64,000 nt of DNA from NCBI RefSeq assembly GCF_000156335.1, contig NZ_DS999213.1, positions 1,547,812 through 1,611,811 of the forward strand, given 5' to 3'. The DNA comes from Roseobacter sp. GAI101 (GTDB lineage Bacteria; Pseudomonadota; Alphaproteobacteria; Rhodobacterales; Rhodobacteraceae). Shown piece by piece: positions 55,262 through 63,755 of this stretch. The notes under the pieces were generated by a model. It did no database searches and was not told where the DNA came from. It saw only the letters and a program-made list of their open reading frames with translations. The position numbers and the translations under genes are program-made. Positions within the stretch are counted from its first letter, which is position 1. The number at the start of each line of letters is the position of its first letter.

Positions 55262-56602
55262 TTATTCGGCTGCGTCAGCCAGTTGGGTTTGCAGCCAGCG
55301 CGCCGTGCGCAGCAGGCGGTTGTCTTTCTCGGCAGGACCGATCAACTGCACGCCGATCGGCAGCCCGGTTTCCCCGACGAGCAAGGGCAGGCTGATGCAG
55401 GGCAATCCTGCCAGCGTCCAAAGCGTGCAGAAAATCGGATCGCCCGTGCCTGCCCCGAATTTCGGGGCCTCGCCTGCTGCCGAGGGCGCGATGATGGCGT
55501 CGAATTCAACAAAGAAGTTGTCAAAGAACGCCTCGGCCGAGGCTTTGACGGCCAGCGCATCTTCGTATTCGGCGCGGGTGATCTGGTTGCCACGCGTGAT
55601 CACGGGCTTCAGCGTTTCGCTGATCTGGTCCCAGTGCCCTTCGAACACCTCGGCTTGATGTTGGCAGATCTCGTATTCGTGGATACGCGCCTGCACGGCG
55701 ACAAGGTTCGACAGGGTGTCGGCCGGCTCCATCCGGGTCACTTGCGGATCCAGAATTTCCAGCACGGCCTCCAGCCCCTCTTGGGCATCGGCTGACAGGC
55801 GGTCATTGAAAGGCAGGTCGAACCAGACAAGTTCCGGCGTGACCGGCGCATCCTCGGCGGCCCCTGCGGACATGTCGGGGCGTGGGCGGGCAAAGCTGGT
55901 CGCATCGCTGCCGTCATAGCCCCCGATCACATCGGTCAGCAGCGCCACATCCGCAAGGCTGCGGCCAAAGCAGCCCACCTGATCCAGCGAGACCGATGTT
56001 TGCAGCAGCCCTGTGCGCGACACGACCCCGCGTGTCGGTTTGAACCCGAAAGTCCCGCAAAACGACGCAGGCCGGATCACGGAGCCGTTGGTTTGCGTGC
56101 CGATGGCAAGCGGAACGTGATGCGCCCCGACAGCCGCCGCCGACCCGCTGGATGACCCGCCGGGGCTGTGATCGGGGTTGTGCGGGTTGCGCGTATCGTT
56201 GGCGTGCACGAATGCCATTTCGGTCGTCACGGTCTTGCCCATGATCACCGCCCCGGCACCGCGCAGAAGTTCGACAAGACGCGCATCGTGGTCGGTCTGC
56301 CGACCCGCAAAGATCGGCGTGCCGCGCGCGGTCGGCATGTCTGCGGTGTCGATGATATCCTTGAGACCCACGGGAATCCCGTGCAAAGCGCCAATCGTCA
56401 TCCCCGCCCTGCGGATGCGGTCACATTCCTGCGCCTGCGCGATCGCCGCCTCTTGATCAAGATAGGCCCAGGCCCGGATCGCATCATCCGTCGCGGTGAT
56501 CTGCGCAAGGCAGGATTTCACCAGCTCGACCGAGGTCAGCTTGCCCGAGGCGCAAAGTGCCAGCGCCTCGGTTGCGGTCAGTTTATATGCGTCCTTGATC
56601 AT
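55262..56602 (-). CDS. Amidase signature family enzyme
   Basis: Amide hydrolase of 446 residues. The Ser-cisSer-Lys triad is visible: Lys81 in GLKDI, Ser150 in SPGGSSSGS and Ser174 in TNGSVIRPAS. The core signature continues with FCGTFGFKPTRGVVS. No signal peptide. Its start overlaps the TRAP large-permease stop by 4 nt, so uptake and amide hydrolysis are coupled, and the product acid could then be reduced or oxidised by the D-2-hydroxyacid dehydrogenase. Substrate unknown. Confidence 0.9.
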   Translation of the reverse strand: MIKDAYKLTATEALALCASGKLTSVELVKSCLAQITATDDAIRAWAYLDQEAAIAQAQECDRIRRAGMTIGALHGIPVGLKDIIDTADMPTARGTPIFAGRQTDHDARLVELLRGAGAVIMGKTVTTEMAFVHANDTRNPHNPDHSPGGSSSGSAAAVGAHHVPLAIGTQTNGSVIRPASFCGTFGFKPTRGVVSRTGLLQTSVSLDQVGCFGRSLADVALLTDVIGGYDGSDATSFARPRPDMSAGAAEDAPVTPELVWFDLPFNDRLSADAQEGLEAVLEILDPQVTRMEPADTLSNLVAVQARIHEYEICQHQAEVFEGHWDQISETLKPVITRGNQITRAEYEDALAVKASAEAFFDNFFVEFDAIIAPSAAGEAPKFGAGTGDPIFCTLWTLAGLPCISLPLLVGETGLPIGVQLIGPAEKDNRLLRTARWLQTQLADAAE

Positions 56603-57966
56603 GGGATGTATTCACCGAACAGATAGTCGGGGAACCACAGCGCGATGCCGGGGAACAAATACATCAGACACATCGTCAGGATCACGATCCCCAGATACGG
56701 CATGATGCCCCGGAAGATCTCCATCAGTTCGATCTGGTTCTTCAACACGCCCTTCAGATAATAGGCCGACATGGCCATGGGCGGTGTCAGGAAGGACGTT
56801 TGCAGGTTCAAGGCGATCAGCATGGCGAAGAAATAGGGGTTCACGCCAAAGACTTCGAGCAGGGGCAGGAAGATCGGCACGAAGATGATCAGGATTTCCG
56901 ACCACTCGAGCGGCCAGCCCAGCAAGAAGATGATGACCTGCGCCAGAATGAGGAACTGCCAAGGCTCAAGGTCCATACCGCCGACCCATTGCGCGATCAG
57001 GTCATGCCCCCCGAGGTAGGAAAACACCGATGCGAAAGTCCAGGACCCGACGAAAAGCCAACAGACCATTGCCGTCGCCTTGGCGGTCAGGAACACGCTT
57101 TCCTTCAGTTTTGTCCAGCTCATCGACCGGTAGAGCACGGCGAGCACCATCCCCCCCAAGGCCCCCATCGCGGCCGCTTCCGCAGGCGTCGCAAGGCCGC
57201 CCAGAATGGACCCCAGAACAAGCGCGATCAGAACGGTCAGCGGCACGAAGCTCAGCAGCAGGTCCATATAGATTTCTTTGGGCGGCGGCACATCTTTCAT
57301 CGACGGCTTGGGGGCCAGCGCCGGGTTCATCCAGACGCGCACGATTACGTAGACGATATAAAGACCCGCCAGCAAAAGCCCCGGGAACACCGCCGCCGCA
57401 TACAGGCGCAGGGGCGAAAGATCGGCGATCGCGGCATAGACGATCAGCATGATCGACGGCGGGATTAGGATCCCCAGCGTACCGCCGGCACAGATGACAC
57501 CGGATGCAAAGCTTTTGTTGTAGTTGGCATTGGCCATCGCGGGGAAAGCCAGCAGGCCCATCAGCGTCACGACCGCACCGACGATCCCGGACGCGGTCGA
57601 GAATACCGCGCAGGTCAGCAGCGCCGCGATGGCAAGGCTGCCCGGCAGGTTGCGCGCGGCCATGTAAAGCGAGAAGAACAGCTTGTCCACGATGTTGGCG
57701 CGTTCCACCACATACCCCATGAACAAGAACAGCGGGATCGCCACAAGGGTCGGGTTCTCCATCACGGAATAGGTGTTCTGGTTCACCAGATAGAAGATAT
57801 TATTGTTAAAAATATCCGAGAATGTTTCGATAGGGTGCCCTTGGTAATAGGCGTAATAACCAAAGCCCACCCCCATCGCGAGAAGGGTGAAGGCAATCGG
57901 GAAACCAAGCAAGACAAAGACAATGAACAGTCCAAGCATCACCAGGGCGACTTCGGGATTTGACAT
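56599..57966 (-). CDS. dctM: TRAP transporter large permease (DctM)
   Basis: Twelve-helix sodium-coupled permease of a TRAP importer, 455 residues. It shows typical DctM wording such as GFPIAFTLLAMG, NPTLVAIPLFLFMGYVVERA, GGTLGILIPPSIMLIVYAA and FLTPPMAMSAYYLKG. The start lies 30 nt after the small permease. Part of dctP-dctQ-dctM-amidase. Confidence 0.94.
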   Translation of the reverse strand: MSNPEVALVMLGLFIVFVLLGFPIAFTLLAMGVGFGYYAYYQGHPIETFSDIFNNNIFYLVNQNTYSVMENPTLVAIPLFLFMGYVVERANIVDKLFFSLYMAARNLPGSLAIAALLTCAVFSTASGIVGAVVTLMGLLAFPAMANANYNKSFASGVICAGGTLGILIPPSIMLIVYAAIADLSPLRLYAAAVFPGLLLAGLYIVYVIVRVWMNPALAPKPSMKDVPPPKEIYMDLLLSFVPLTVLIALVLGSILGGLATPAEAAAMGALGGMVLAVLYRSMSWTKLKESVFLTAKATAMVCWLFVGSWTFASVFSYLGGHDLIAQWVGGMDLEPWQFLILAQVIIFLLGWPLEWSEILIIFVPIFLPLLEVFGVNPYFFAMLIALNLQTSFLTPPMAMSAYYLKGVLKNQIELMEIFRGIMPYLGIVILTMCLMYLFPGIALWFPDYLFGEYIP

Positions 57967-57996
57967 CTTTTTTTCTTTCGTGAAGCGCTGAATAGC

Positions 57997-58587
57997 TTAT
58001 TTGCGGGCTGGGGCCATGGCGCTGATCTGATCAAGATCGGCTTCGGTCAGAAGGTCTTCGGTCTCTTTCACGTCCGCCAGGCGTTCGGGCCAGATACCGG
58101 TGCGCATGGCCATCACGCAGCGAACCAGTTCGGCAAAGCCCTGGATCATCAAGAGCGCGCCGGACAACGGGATCAGGGACTTGAAAAAGTAGATCTGAAT
58201 GCTGGCCGGACTGTTGAAGCTGACCTCCTTGTAGCGCCAGCTGTCCGAGGCGATCTCGTAGCCGTACCAGACCAGCGCAAGGATGCCGGGGAAGAAGAAC
58301 AGGAAGTAGAGCACGAAATCCAGCACCGCCTGAACCCGGACCGGAAACAGACGGTACAGGACGTCGGCGCGCACATGCGTATCTTGCGCCAGCGCATAGG
58401 CCCCGCACATCAAGAACAGCGCGCCATACATCTGGACCATCATGTCGAACGACCAGACCGTCGGCGCATTGAGCACGTAGCGTACGAAGACCTCGTAGGA
58501 CACCGACAGCGTCAGGATCAGAATGCACCACCCAAAGGCGCGCCCCACCCAAAGACTGAGACCTTCAATGGCATGTACGAATTTCAT
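57997..58587 (-). CDS. dctQ: TRAP transporter small permease (DctQ)
   Basis: Small membrane subunit of 196 residues with four helices (about 12-34, 47-66, 88-110 and 132-155). DctQ-like stretches are SYEVFVRYVLNAPTVWSFD and GAYALAQDTHVRADVLYRLF. The first of these, with the ARG/Tyr-Val-Leu pattern, marks the family. It sits between dctP and dctM; a strong hairpin precedes it in the message. Confidence 0.92.
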   Translation of the reverse strand: MKFVHAIEGLSLWVGRAFGWCILILTLSVSYEVFVRYVLNAPTVWSFDMMVQMYGALFLMCGAYALAQDTHVRADVLYRLFPVRVQAVLDFVLYFLFFFPGILALVWYGYEIASDSWRYKEVSFNSPASIQIYFFKSLIPLSGALLMIQGFAELVRCVMAMRTGIWPERLADVKETEDLLTEADLDQISAMAPARK

Positions 58588-58643
58588 GTGTCTGTTGCTC
58601 CCTTAACAGATCAGCGGAACGGTGTTCTCGCTTGCAGTCATAG

Positions 58644-58676
58644 GATGTCCGGGCACCGATCTGGTACCCGGACATC
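58644..58676 (-). other. Strong intercistronic hairpin after dctP
   Basis: Ten-bp perfect stem GATGTCCGGG (58644-58653) with CCCGGACATC (58667-58676), loop 13 nt, in the 108-nt gap between dctP and dctQ. No U-run follows on the minus strand. Such stems after binding-protein genes protect the upstream message or partly stop transcription, giving more binding protein than permease. Confidence 0.65.
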
Positions 58677-58695
58677 TTTGTTCATGGTGTGACGA

Positions 58696-59790
58696 TCAGC
58701 CGAAGTAGTGGTCGTAAGCCATCTGGTAGTTAGGCTGGTTCAGGTTGAGATAGCCCATGACTTCCTTGGCATAGACCTTCTGCGATTCCATCACCTTGGC
58801 AAAGAACGGATCTTCTTCCGCGATGCGGTTCGCAACCACGTCCCACGCAACCAGCTGCGCCTGCATGACGGAATCTGGTGTGCGGTGCACATTGACGCCG
58901 TCCGCTTCCTGCAGCTTGATCAGATCGTCCGAATACCGCTTGGTGTTGCCCCAGTAGAAGCCGGAGTTTTCAGCCATCGAGGCGTTCTTGATGATGGCCT
59001 TGTGCTCATCGGACAGCGAATTGAACTTGTCCTTGTTGATCGTGATCTCAAAGCATTCCTGGCTTTGGTGATACGACGCCAGCATGTATTCCTTGGACAC
59101 GTCCTGCATCCCGAAGTCACGGTCAGACGTCGGGTTGTTGAATTCGGCCGCGTCAATCAGGCCGGATTTCATCGCAGGCTGGATTTCACCGCCCGGAAGC
59201 TGCACGACGGACATGCCCATTTCCAGCATGACGTCAGCGGCCAGACCGACGGTGCGGTACTTGAGGCCCTTCATCTCGGACGCATCGGTGATCTGCTTCT
59301 GGAACCAGCCAAGCGGCTGTGCAGGCATTGGCGAGTTGAAGAAGGAAACCACGTTCAACCGCAGTTCGCCCATCAGTTCGTCAAACAGTTCCTGACCGCC
59401 ACCTGCGTGGATCCAGCCCAGCATTTCCTGGCTCGACCAGCCAAAGCAAGGGCCGGTGCCGAACAGCGACGCGGATTTCGACTTGCCGTACCAGTAGGCT
59501 GACACATAGTGCGCCGCATCCAGAACACCGCGATGGACCGCGTCTTGCATCTGGCTTGTTTTCACGACCGCGTCCACCGACAGGACTTCGATGGTCAGCG
59601 ATCCGCCGGACATCTCATTGACCCGTGCGGCAAAGGACTGCGCGTTCTCAAGAAAGATGCCGCCGCCCCAGGCCGCTTGCATCTTGATCGTCGTGCCGTG
59701 GCTTTCCGCTAGTGCGGGCGTCGCCAGCGCTGCGGCACCGGCAACAGCCGAACCGCGCAGAAACTTTCTGCGATTGATAGAGTTTGTCAT
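58696..59790 (-). CDS. dctP: TRAP transporter substrate-binding protein (TakP-like)
   Basis: Periplasmic receptor of 364 residues. The start is ATG 59790 behind GGGAGGAAAT; upstream in-frame sequence is leader. The Tat signal NRRKFLRGSAVAGAAALATPALA is visible in two parts (residues 6-28). The mature sequence parallels Rhodobacter TakP, an alpha-keto acid binder: MQAAWGGGIFLENAQ, GVLDAAHYVSAYWYGKS, GLKYRTVGLAADVMLEMGMS and VQLPGGEIQPAMKSGLIDAAE. A 2-oxo or 2-hydroxy acid ligand would suit the dehydrogenase in this operon. Confidence 0.9.
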   Translation of the reverse strand: MTNSINRRKFLRGSAVAGAAALATPALAESHGTTIKMQAAWGGGIFLENAQSFAARVNEMSGGSLTIEVLSVDAVVKTSQMQDAVHRGVLDAAHYVSAYWYGKSKSASLFGTGPCFGWSSQEMLGWIHAGGGQELFDELMGELRLNVVSFFNSPMPAQPLGWFQKQITDASEMKGLKYRTVGLAADVMLEMGMSVVQLPGGEIQPAMKSGLIDAAEFNNPTSDRDFGMQDVSKEYMLASYHQSQECFEITINKDKFNSLSDEHKAIIKNASMAENSGFYWGNTKRYSDDLIKLQEADGVNVHRTPDSVMQAQLVAWDVVANRIAEEDPFFAKVMESQKVYAKEVMGYLNLNQPNYQMAYDHYFG

Positions 59791-60385
59791 ATTTCCTCCC
59801 AAGGAATTCGATGCGGTGGCCTCTCGGTCGAGCGGTCCGCATTCAATTTTACAGGTCCCGTTCAGCCGTTTCTGTGACTTTCGATCCCGGCTCTCCCCCC
59901 GGATCACAGAACGCAGCACAACATTACCCAAGGGCAATGTTATTGGTTACAGTTTTATAGGCAAGGGCTTCTTTTTGACGGCAGCCTTTGATGCGCCGCA
60001 ATTTCGGGAAATTATTCCGCCTTGAATGCATGCTTTTTGCTGGGGCAACGCCCGGCCCAAATCGCTAGGAAATCAGGCGTTTCACCTGTTTTTTCTACCC
60101 TGATCAGGCACATTCGACCCCGGGAAGCACTGCATATGAAGGTGCCGGAAAATCGCCCCGGCCAGGTCCGAATTCGACCCGTCGCAAAGGTCATTAAACA
60201 TTGTTCATGCCGCTTGGCGGCGCACGACGCTGGGTCAATTTTTTAAGATTTCGTAAGGGTTCGAAGACGTTAGCGGAAACAATGCGCAAAGGTAACGAAT
60301 CAAAAAATATGAATATGTATCTTGCTGTCTGCACGTTAGCGCTACCGCTCTCCAAGCGCTTTGATCTGTGGCCCTGCGCTTGCGG
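59791..60385. promoter_or_regulatory. Intergenic region upstream of TRAP operon
   Basis: This 595-bp gap, the longest in the window, holds no gene I can support. It must contain the TRAP operon promoter (minus strand) and the end of the phosphonate operon. The clearest signal is the palindrome at 59920-59941. AT-rich patches occur near 59935-59965 and 60235-60320. No convincing terminator for the HAD gene and no recognisable structured RNA was seen, but its size leaves room for a small RNA. Confidence 0.4.
59920..59941. promoter_or_regulatory. Operator candidate upstream of TRAP operon
   Basis: AACATTACCC-AA-GGGCAATGTT is a 22-bp palindrome with 9 of 10 arm positions matched, 130 bp upstream of dctP. 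The size suits a dimeric repressor or activator. No regulator gene is adjacent. Confidence 0.5.
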
Positions 60386-61279
60386 TCAGGGGCGCTGCAA
60401 GATGTAATCAGGCTGGATACCTGATGTCTGAATGGGCCCGTCCACATCATGGCCCGAAAAGAAACCGTATCCGGCGATCAAGGCTGTCTTCACCCCGGCC
60501 GCCTGCCCCCCCAGAATATCCGTATGAAGGCTGTCTCCGACCATCACCGTGCGGCCAAGATCGACCTTGTCGATCTGCGCAAAGGCCAGATCAAAGATGT
60601 TTCCGAAGGGCTTACCGAAGAACTGCGGCTCGATTCCGGTCTGGTCCGCCAACCGGTGTGCGAAATGCCCCGGTTCGATGGAAAACCCGTCTTCGCGCGG
60701 GGCCACGATGTCGGGATTGCCGACATAGACCGGGCGCGGCGCGTGTCTTAGCGAGGCTTCCAGCAACGCCTGGCGCGTTTCCGTCCACACCGCACTGCCC
60801 AACAGCACAAACGCATCCGCAGCATCATAGTCAGCGGCATCTTCCGCAAGATAGACCATATCGAACGGCTCAATATCCCCGCGGCCAAGGCTTTGGGTCG
60901 CCATCAGCCCCCATTTCAACGGCGGGGCATTGTGCAGCGCATGAAGCGTGGCCTTGCGGCTGGTGATTACGTCCTCGGGCGCAAAATGATATCCGAGGTT
61001 CTTGTATTTCTCCATCAGCCGGGCATGGGGAAATCCGGCCGCGTTTGACACGATCATGACCCGCTTGCCGGCGTTCTGAAGGCCCGCGATCCGGTCTGGC
61101 ACGCCCGGAATCGCGGTGTCGCCGATATTGAGAACTCCAAAAGCGTCGAGCAGGAAAATGTCCATCTTATCGGCAAGCGCATCAAGGTCCGGCAACCGCG
61201 TGCAAGGCGCGCCGGATGTGGACGCAGGCAGCCGGTGGCGCACCCGCTCGTAGCTGGCAAACGCCTCTTGCAGGTTCAT
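60386..61279 (-). CDS. HAD-superfamily class IIA (NagD-like) hydrolase
   Basis: HAD protein of 297 residues related to the NagD class (TIGR01459-like). The start ATG 61279 overlaps the phnE stop (ATGA). Motif I reads FLLDAFGVLNIG: the nucleophile Asp is present, but the usual general-acid Asp at +2 is Phe. Motif II is VMIVSNAAG, and motif IV is VMVGDSLHTDILGG with GKPFGNIFD before it. Last gene of the phosphonate transport operon. It may act on an imported phosphonate or phosphate ester, or on a C-P bond, but its substrate is unknown. Confidence 0.82.
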   Translation of the reverse strand: MNLQEAFASYERVRHRLPASTSGAPCTRLPDLDALADKMDIFLLDAFGVLNIGDTAIPGVPDRIAGLQNAGKRVMIVSNAAGFPHARLMEKYKNLGYHFAPEDVITSRKATLHALHNAPPLKWGLMATQSLGRGDIEPFDMVYLAEDAADYDAADAFVLLGSAVWTETRQALLEASLRHAPRPVYVGNPDIVAPREDGFSIEPGHFAHRLADQTGIEPQFFGKPFGNIFDLAFAQIDKVDLGRTVMVGDSLHTDILGGQAAGVKTALIAGYGFFSGHDVDGPIQTSGIQPDYILQRP

Positions 61280-62091
61280 ATGATCGCGCCGCGTACTTTG
61301 GCGGAAACCCATTCCGAAATGACGACGGCCGCCAAAATCACCAGCAAGATCAGCGACACCTGTGGCCAGGCGAGCACGTTCAGCGACGATGACAACTGCA
61401 ACCCAATGCCGCCTGCTCCGACCAGTCCCAGAACCGTCGATTCCCGAATATTGATGTCCCAGCGGAACACCGCGATGCCTGCAAAGGCGGGCAGGATTTG
61501 CGGGACGATGCCATAGGCCATGACCTGCCAGCGTGACGCGCCCGTTGCCGTGATCGCCTCAACCTGTGTCTGATCAATCTCCTCGATCGCCTCGTACAAC
61601 AGCTTGGCGCAGAAGCCGATCGAACGGATTGCAATCGCGATCACACCCGCGAAGACACCGGGGCCAATGATCGCGATCAGCAACAAGGCCCAGATCAGCG
61701 AATTGATCGACCGCGTCGACACGATGATCAGCAGCGCGATGGGACGAATGAAAAACCGCGACGGCGTGGTATTATGCGCCGCCAGAAAGGCAACGGGAAC
61801 GGCAAGGATCAGCGAAAAGATCGTGCCCAGCGTGGCGATGTTCAGCGTGTCCCAGATAGGTTTACCCAACTGGGTGATATATTCCCATCGCGGCGGCGTC
61901 GCGCGGGTCCAGATGTCATCGGCGATGCGCGGCGCATCCCAAACGAAGAACCATGTGGTCGAGGCTGAAATCTGCTGCCAGCAATAGGCAAAGACCGCGA
62001 CGCCGATCAGCCACATCACCCAATGCGCAAGGCTTTCGCGGCCCGAGCGGCGTTGCCAGATCTTTTGGCCCTTAATTTCCTCTACTGGCAT
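61276..62091 (-). CDS. phnE: Phosphonate ABC transporter permease
   Basis: Inner-membrane permease of 271 residues, second of two PhnE proteins. Helices include HWVMWLIGVAVFAYCW. The EAA loop is EAIEEIDQTQVEAITATGAS, with YGIVPQILPAFAGIAVFRWD typical of PhnE. The stop overlaps the HAD gene start; the start shares one base with the first phnE stop. Confidence 0.93.
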   Translation of the reverse strand: MPVEEIKGQKIWQRRSGRESLAHWVMWLIGVAVFAYCWQQISASTTWFFVWDAPRIADDIWTRATPPRWEYITQLGKPIWDTLNIATLGTIFSLILAVPVAFLAAHNTTPSRFFIRPIALLIIVSTRSINSLIWALLLIAIIGPGVFAGVIAIAIRSIGFCAKLLYEAIEEIDQTQVEAITATGASRWQVMAYGIVPQILPAFAGIAVFRWDINIRESTVLGLVGAGGIGLQLSSSLNVLAWPQVSLILLVILAAVVISEWVSAKVRGAII

Positions 62092-62900
62092 TATTGCACC
62101 CTCGCCCTGATCACCCCGGACAGGTATTCCAAGGCCATGACGATAAGAATGATGATCATCAGGATCGCGGCCGCCGTGTCGTATTCATAACGGTCGAACG
62201 CCGTGTTCAGCGTGGCACCGATGCCGCCCGCGCCCACCAGGCCCAAGATCGCACTTTCGCGAAAGTTGATATCAAGCCGGTAGATGCTGAGGCCGATCAG
62301 ACGCGGCATCACCTGCGGCTGGACCCCGTAATTGATCCACTGCGTCCATCTGGCCCCCGACGCCTTGATCGCTTCGGCCTGCACCTTGTCCATGCTTTCG
62401 ATGCCTTCGGCCAGCAATTTGGACAGGAACCCGATGGTCGCGAAACTGAGCGTCAGAAAACCGGCCAAGGGACCAAAGCCGAAGATCGCCACCAGCAGGA
62501 TCGCCACGATGATTTCCTGCAACGCGCGGCTGATGGCGATGATCGACCGGCAGATCAGATAAATCGGCAAGGGCGCAATGTTGCGCGCCGCCCCCAAGGC
62601 AATGGGTATCGAAATCGCGATGCCCACCACAGACGATGCGATGGTCATGATGATGCTTTCCACCATGCCGGCGTAAATGTCGGACGACCGCGTGGTGAAA
62701 TCGGGGCTGGTGAAGGCCAGAATGAACTTTTTCCCGCGCTCCAGCCCTTCGTAGACCCGAGACCAGTTTACGTCGATCGTCATGTAGGCTGCGATCAGAT
62801 AGGCCGCGAAGCCCAGCATCAGGGCCCATCTCAGCCATGGTCGCTTGATAAAGGACGGTTTGCGCCACGGCTTGCCGATCAGGGTGTGCAGCTCGCTCAT
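62091..62900 (-). CDS. phnE: Phosphonate ABC transporter permease
   Basis: First PhnE permease of 269 residues. It carries the loop [20 protein letters not shown] followed by [21 protein letters not shown], then [20 protein letters not shown], a strongly conserved PhnE stretch. Two non-identical PhnE subunits likely form a heterodimeric channel. ATGA overlap with phnC. Confidence 0.94.
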   Translation of the reverse strand: MSELHTLIGKPWRKPSFIKRPWLRWALMLGFAAYLIAAYMTIDVNWSRVYEGLERGKKFILAFTSPDFTTRSSDIYAGMVESIIMTIASSVVGIAISIPIALGAARNIAPLPIYLICRSIIAISRALQEIIVAILLVAIFGFGPLAGFLTLSFATIGFLSKLLAEGIESMDKVQAEAIKASGARWTQWINYGVQPQVMPRLIGLSIYRLDINFRESAILGLVGAGGIGATLNTAFDRYEYDTAAAILMIIILIVMALEYLSGVIRARVQ

Positions 62901-63688
62901 TCCGCGGCCTCGACTTCGTCCTCGTCGACCGGCGCGATTGTCGCTTCCCAGTCTTCCTCGCCGTAGATCGTTGTCAGCACATCGGGGGTCAGCCCGTCGG
63001 GAGGTCCGTCGAATTCGACTGCCCCAAAGCGCAGGCCGATGACGCGTTGCACGAACATCTGCGCCAGGGCGACGTCGTGAATGTTAATGATCGCGGCCAA
63101 CCCGCGTTCTTTGCACAGCTCGCAAATCAGGCGCATGATCTGGCGCGACGTCTTGGGGTCCAGCGACGCGGTGGGTTCATCGACCAGCAGCAAGGCCGGA
63201 TTTTGGATCAGCGCGCGGCAAATACCGACGCGTTGCCGCTGGCCGCCAGACAGCTCATCCGCGCGCTTGTCGGCCATATGGGCAAGGCCGACGCGGTCCA
63301 GCAGGCGGAACGCCTCGTCCACGTCCTTTTGCGGAAAACGCCGCAAGAAGCTGCGCCAGAACCCGACATAGCCCAAGCGCCCGGAAAGCACGTTTTCCAT
63401 CACGCTCAGCCGTTCAACCAAAGCATATTCCTGAAAAATCATCCCCATCCTGCGGCGTTCACGGCGCAGATTGCCCTGGGACAGCCCCGTCAGTTCCACA
63501 TCGCCCAGATAGATCCTGCCCGATGTCGGTTCGACCAGCCGGTTGATACACCGGATCAGCGTGGATTTCCCCGCCCCCGATGGCCCGATCAGCGCCAGCA
63601 CCTGCCCCTCTGGCACGTTCAGTTCCACGGCCTTCAAGGCCTGGTCACCGGTTTTATATGTCTTAACAAGCTTCTCAAGCCGCAGCAT
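62897..63688 (-). CDS. phnC: Phosphonate ABC transporter ATP-binding protein
   Basis: ATPase of 263 residues starting [21 protein letters not shown] at ATG 63688, where family homology begins; an ATG nine codons earlier lacks a ribosome site. Walker A is GPSGAGKST, the signature [15 protein letters not shown], Walker [14 protein letters not shown]. The stretch [24 protein letters not shown] is diagnostic of PhnC. It energises import of phosphonates or phosphate esters. Confidence 0.95.
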   Translation of the reverse strand: MLRLEKLVKTYKTGDQALKAVELNVPEGQVLALIGPSGAGKSTLIRCINRLVEPTSGRIYLGDVELTGLSQGNLRRERRRMGMIFQEYALVERLSVMENVLSGRLGYVGFWRSFLRRFPQKDVDEAFRLLDRVGLAHMADKRADELSGGQRQRVGICRALIQNPALLLVDEPTASLDPKTSRQIMRLICELCKERGLAAIINIHDVALAQMFVQRVIGLRFGAVEFDGPPDGLTPDVLTTIYGEEDWEATIAPVDEDEVEAAE

Positions 63689-63725
63689 GAAAGCGCCCCC
63701 CACCCCAGTTGTCATTATTGGAAAT

Positions 63726-63745
63726 GGCGGGCCCGAAGACCCGCC
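63726..63745 (-). other. Intercistronic hairpin between phnD and phnC
   Basis: Stem GGCGGG (63726-63731) with CCCGCC (63740-63745), loop of eight, immediately after the phnD stop and before phnC. It probably helps keep the binding-protein message more abundant than the ATPase and permease parts. No U-run. Confidence 0.5.
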
Positions 63746-63755
63746 AGATCAGTCG

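Noticed and set aside
60022..60407. Small open frames in the 595-bp gap before the TRAP operon
   Set aside because: They lack ribosome sites, recognisable sequence or operon context.
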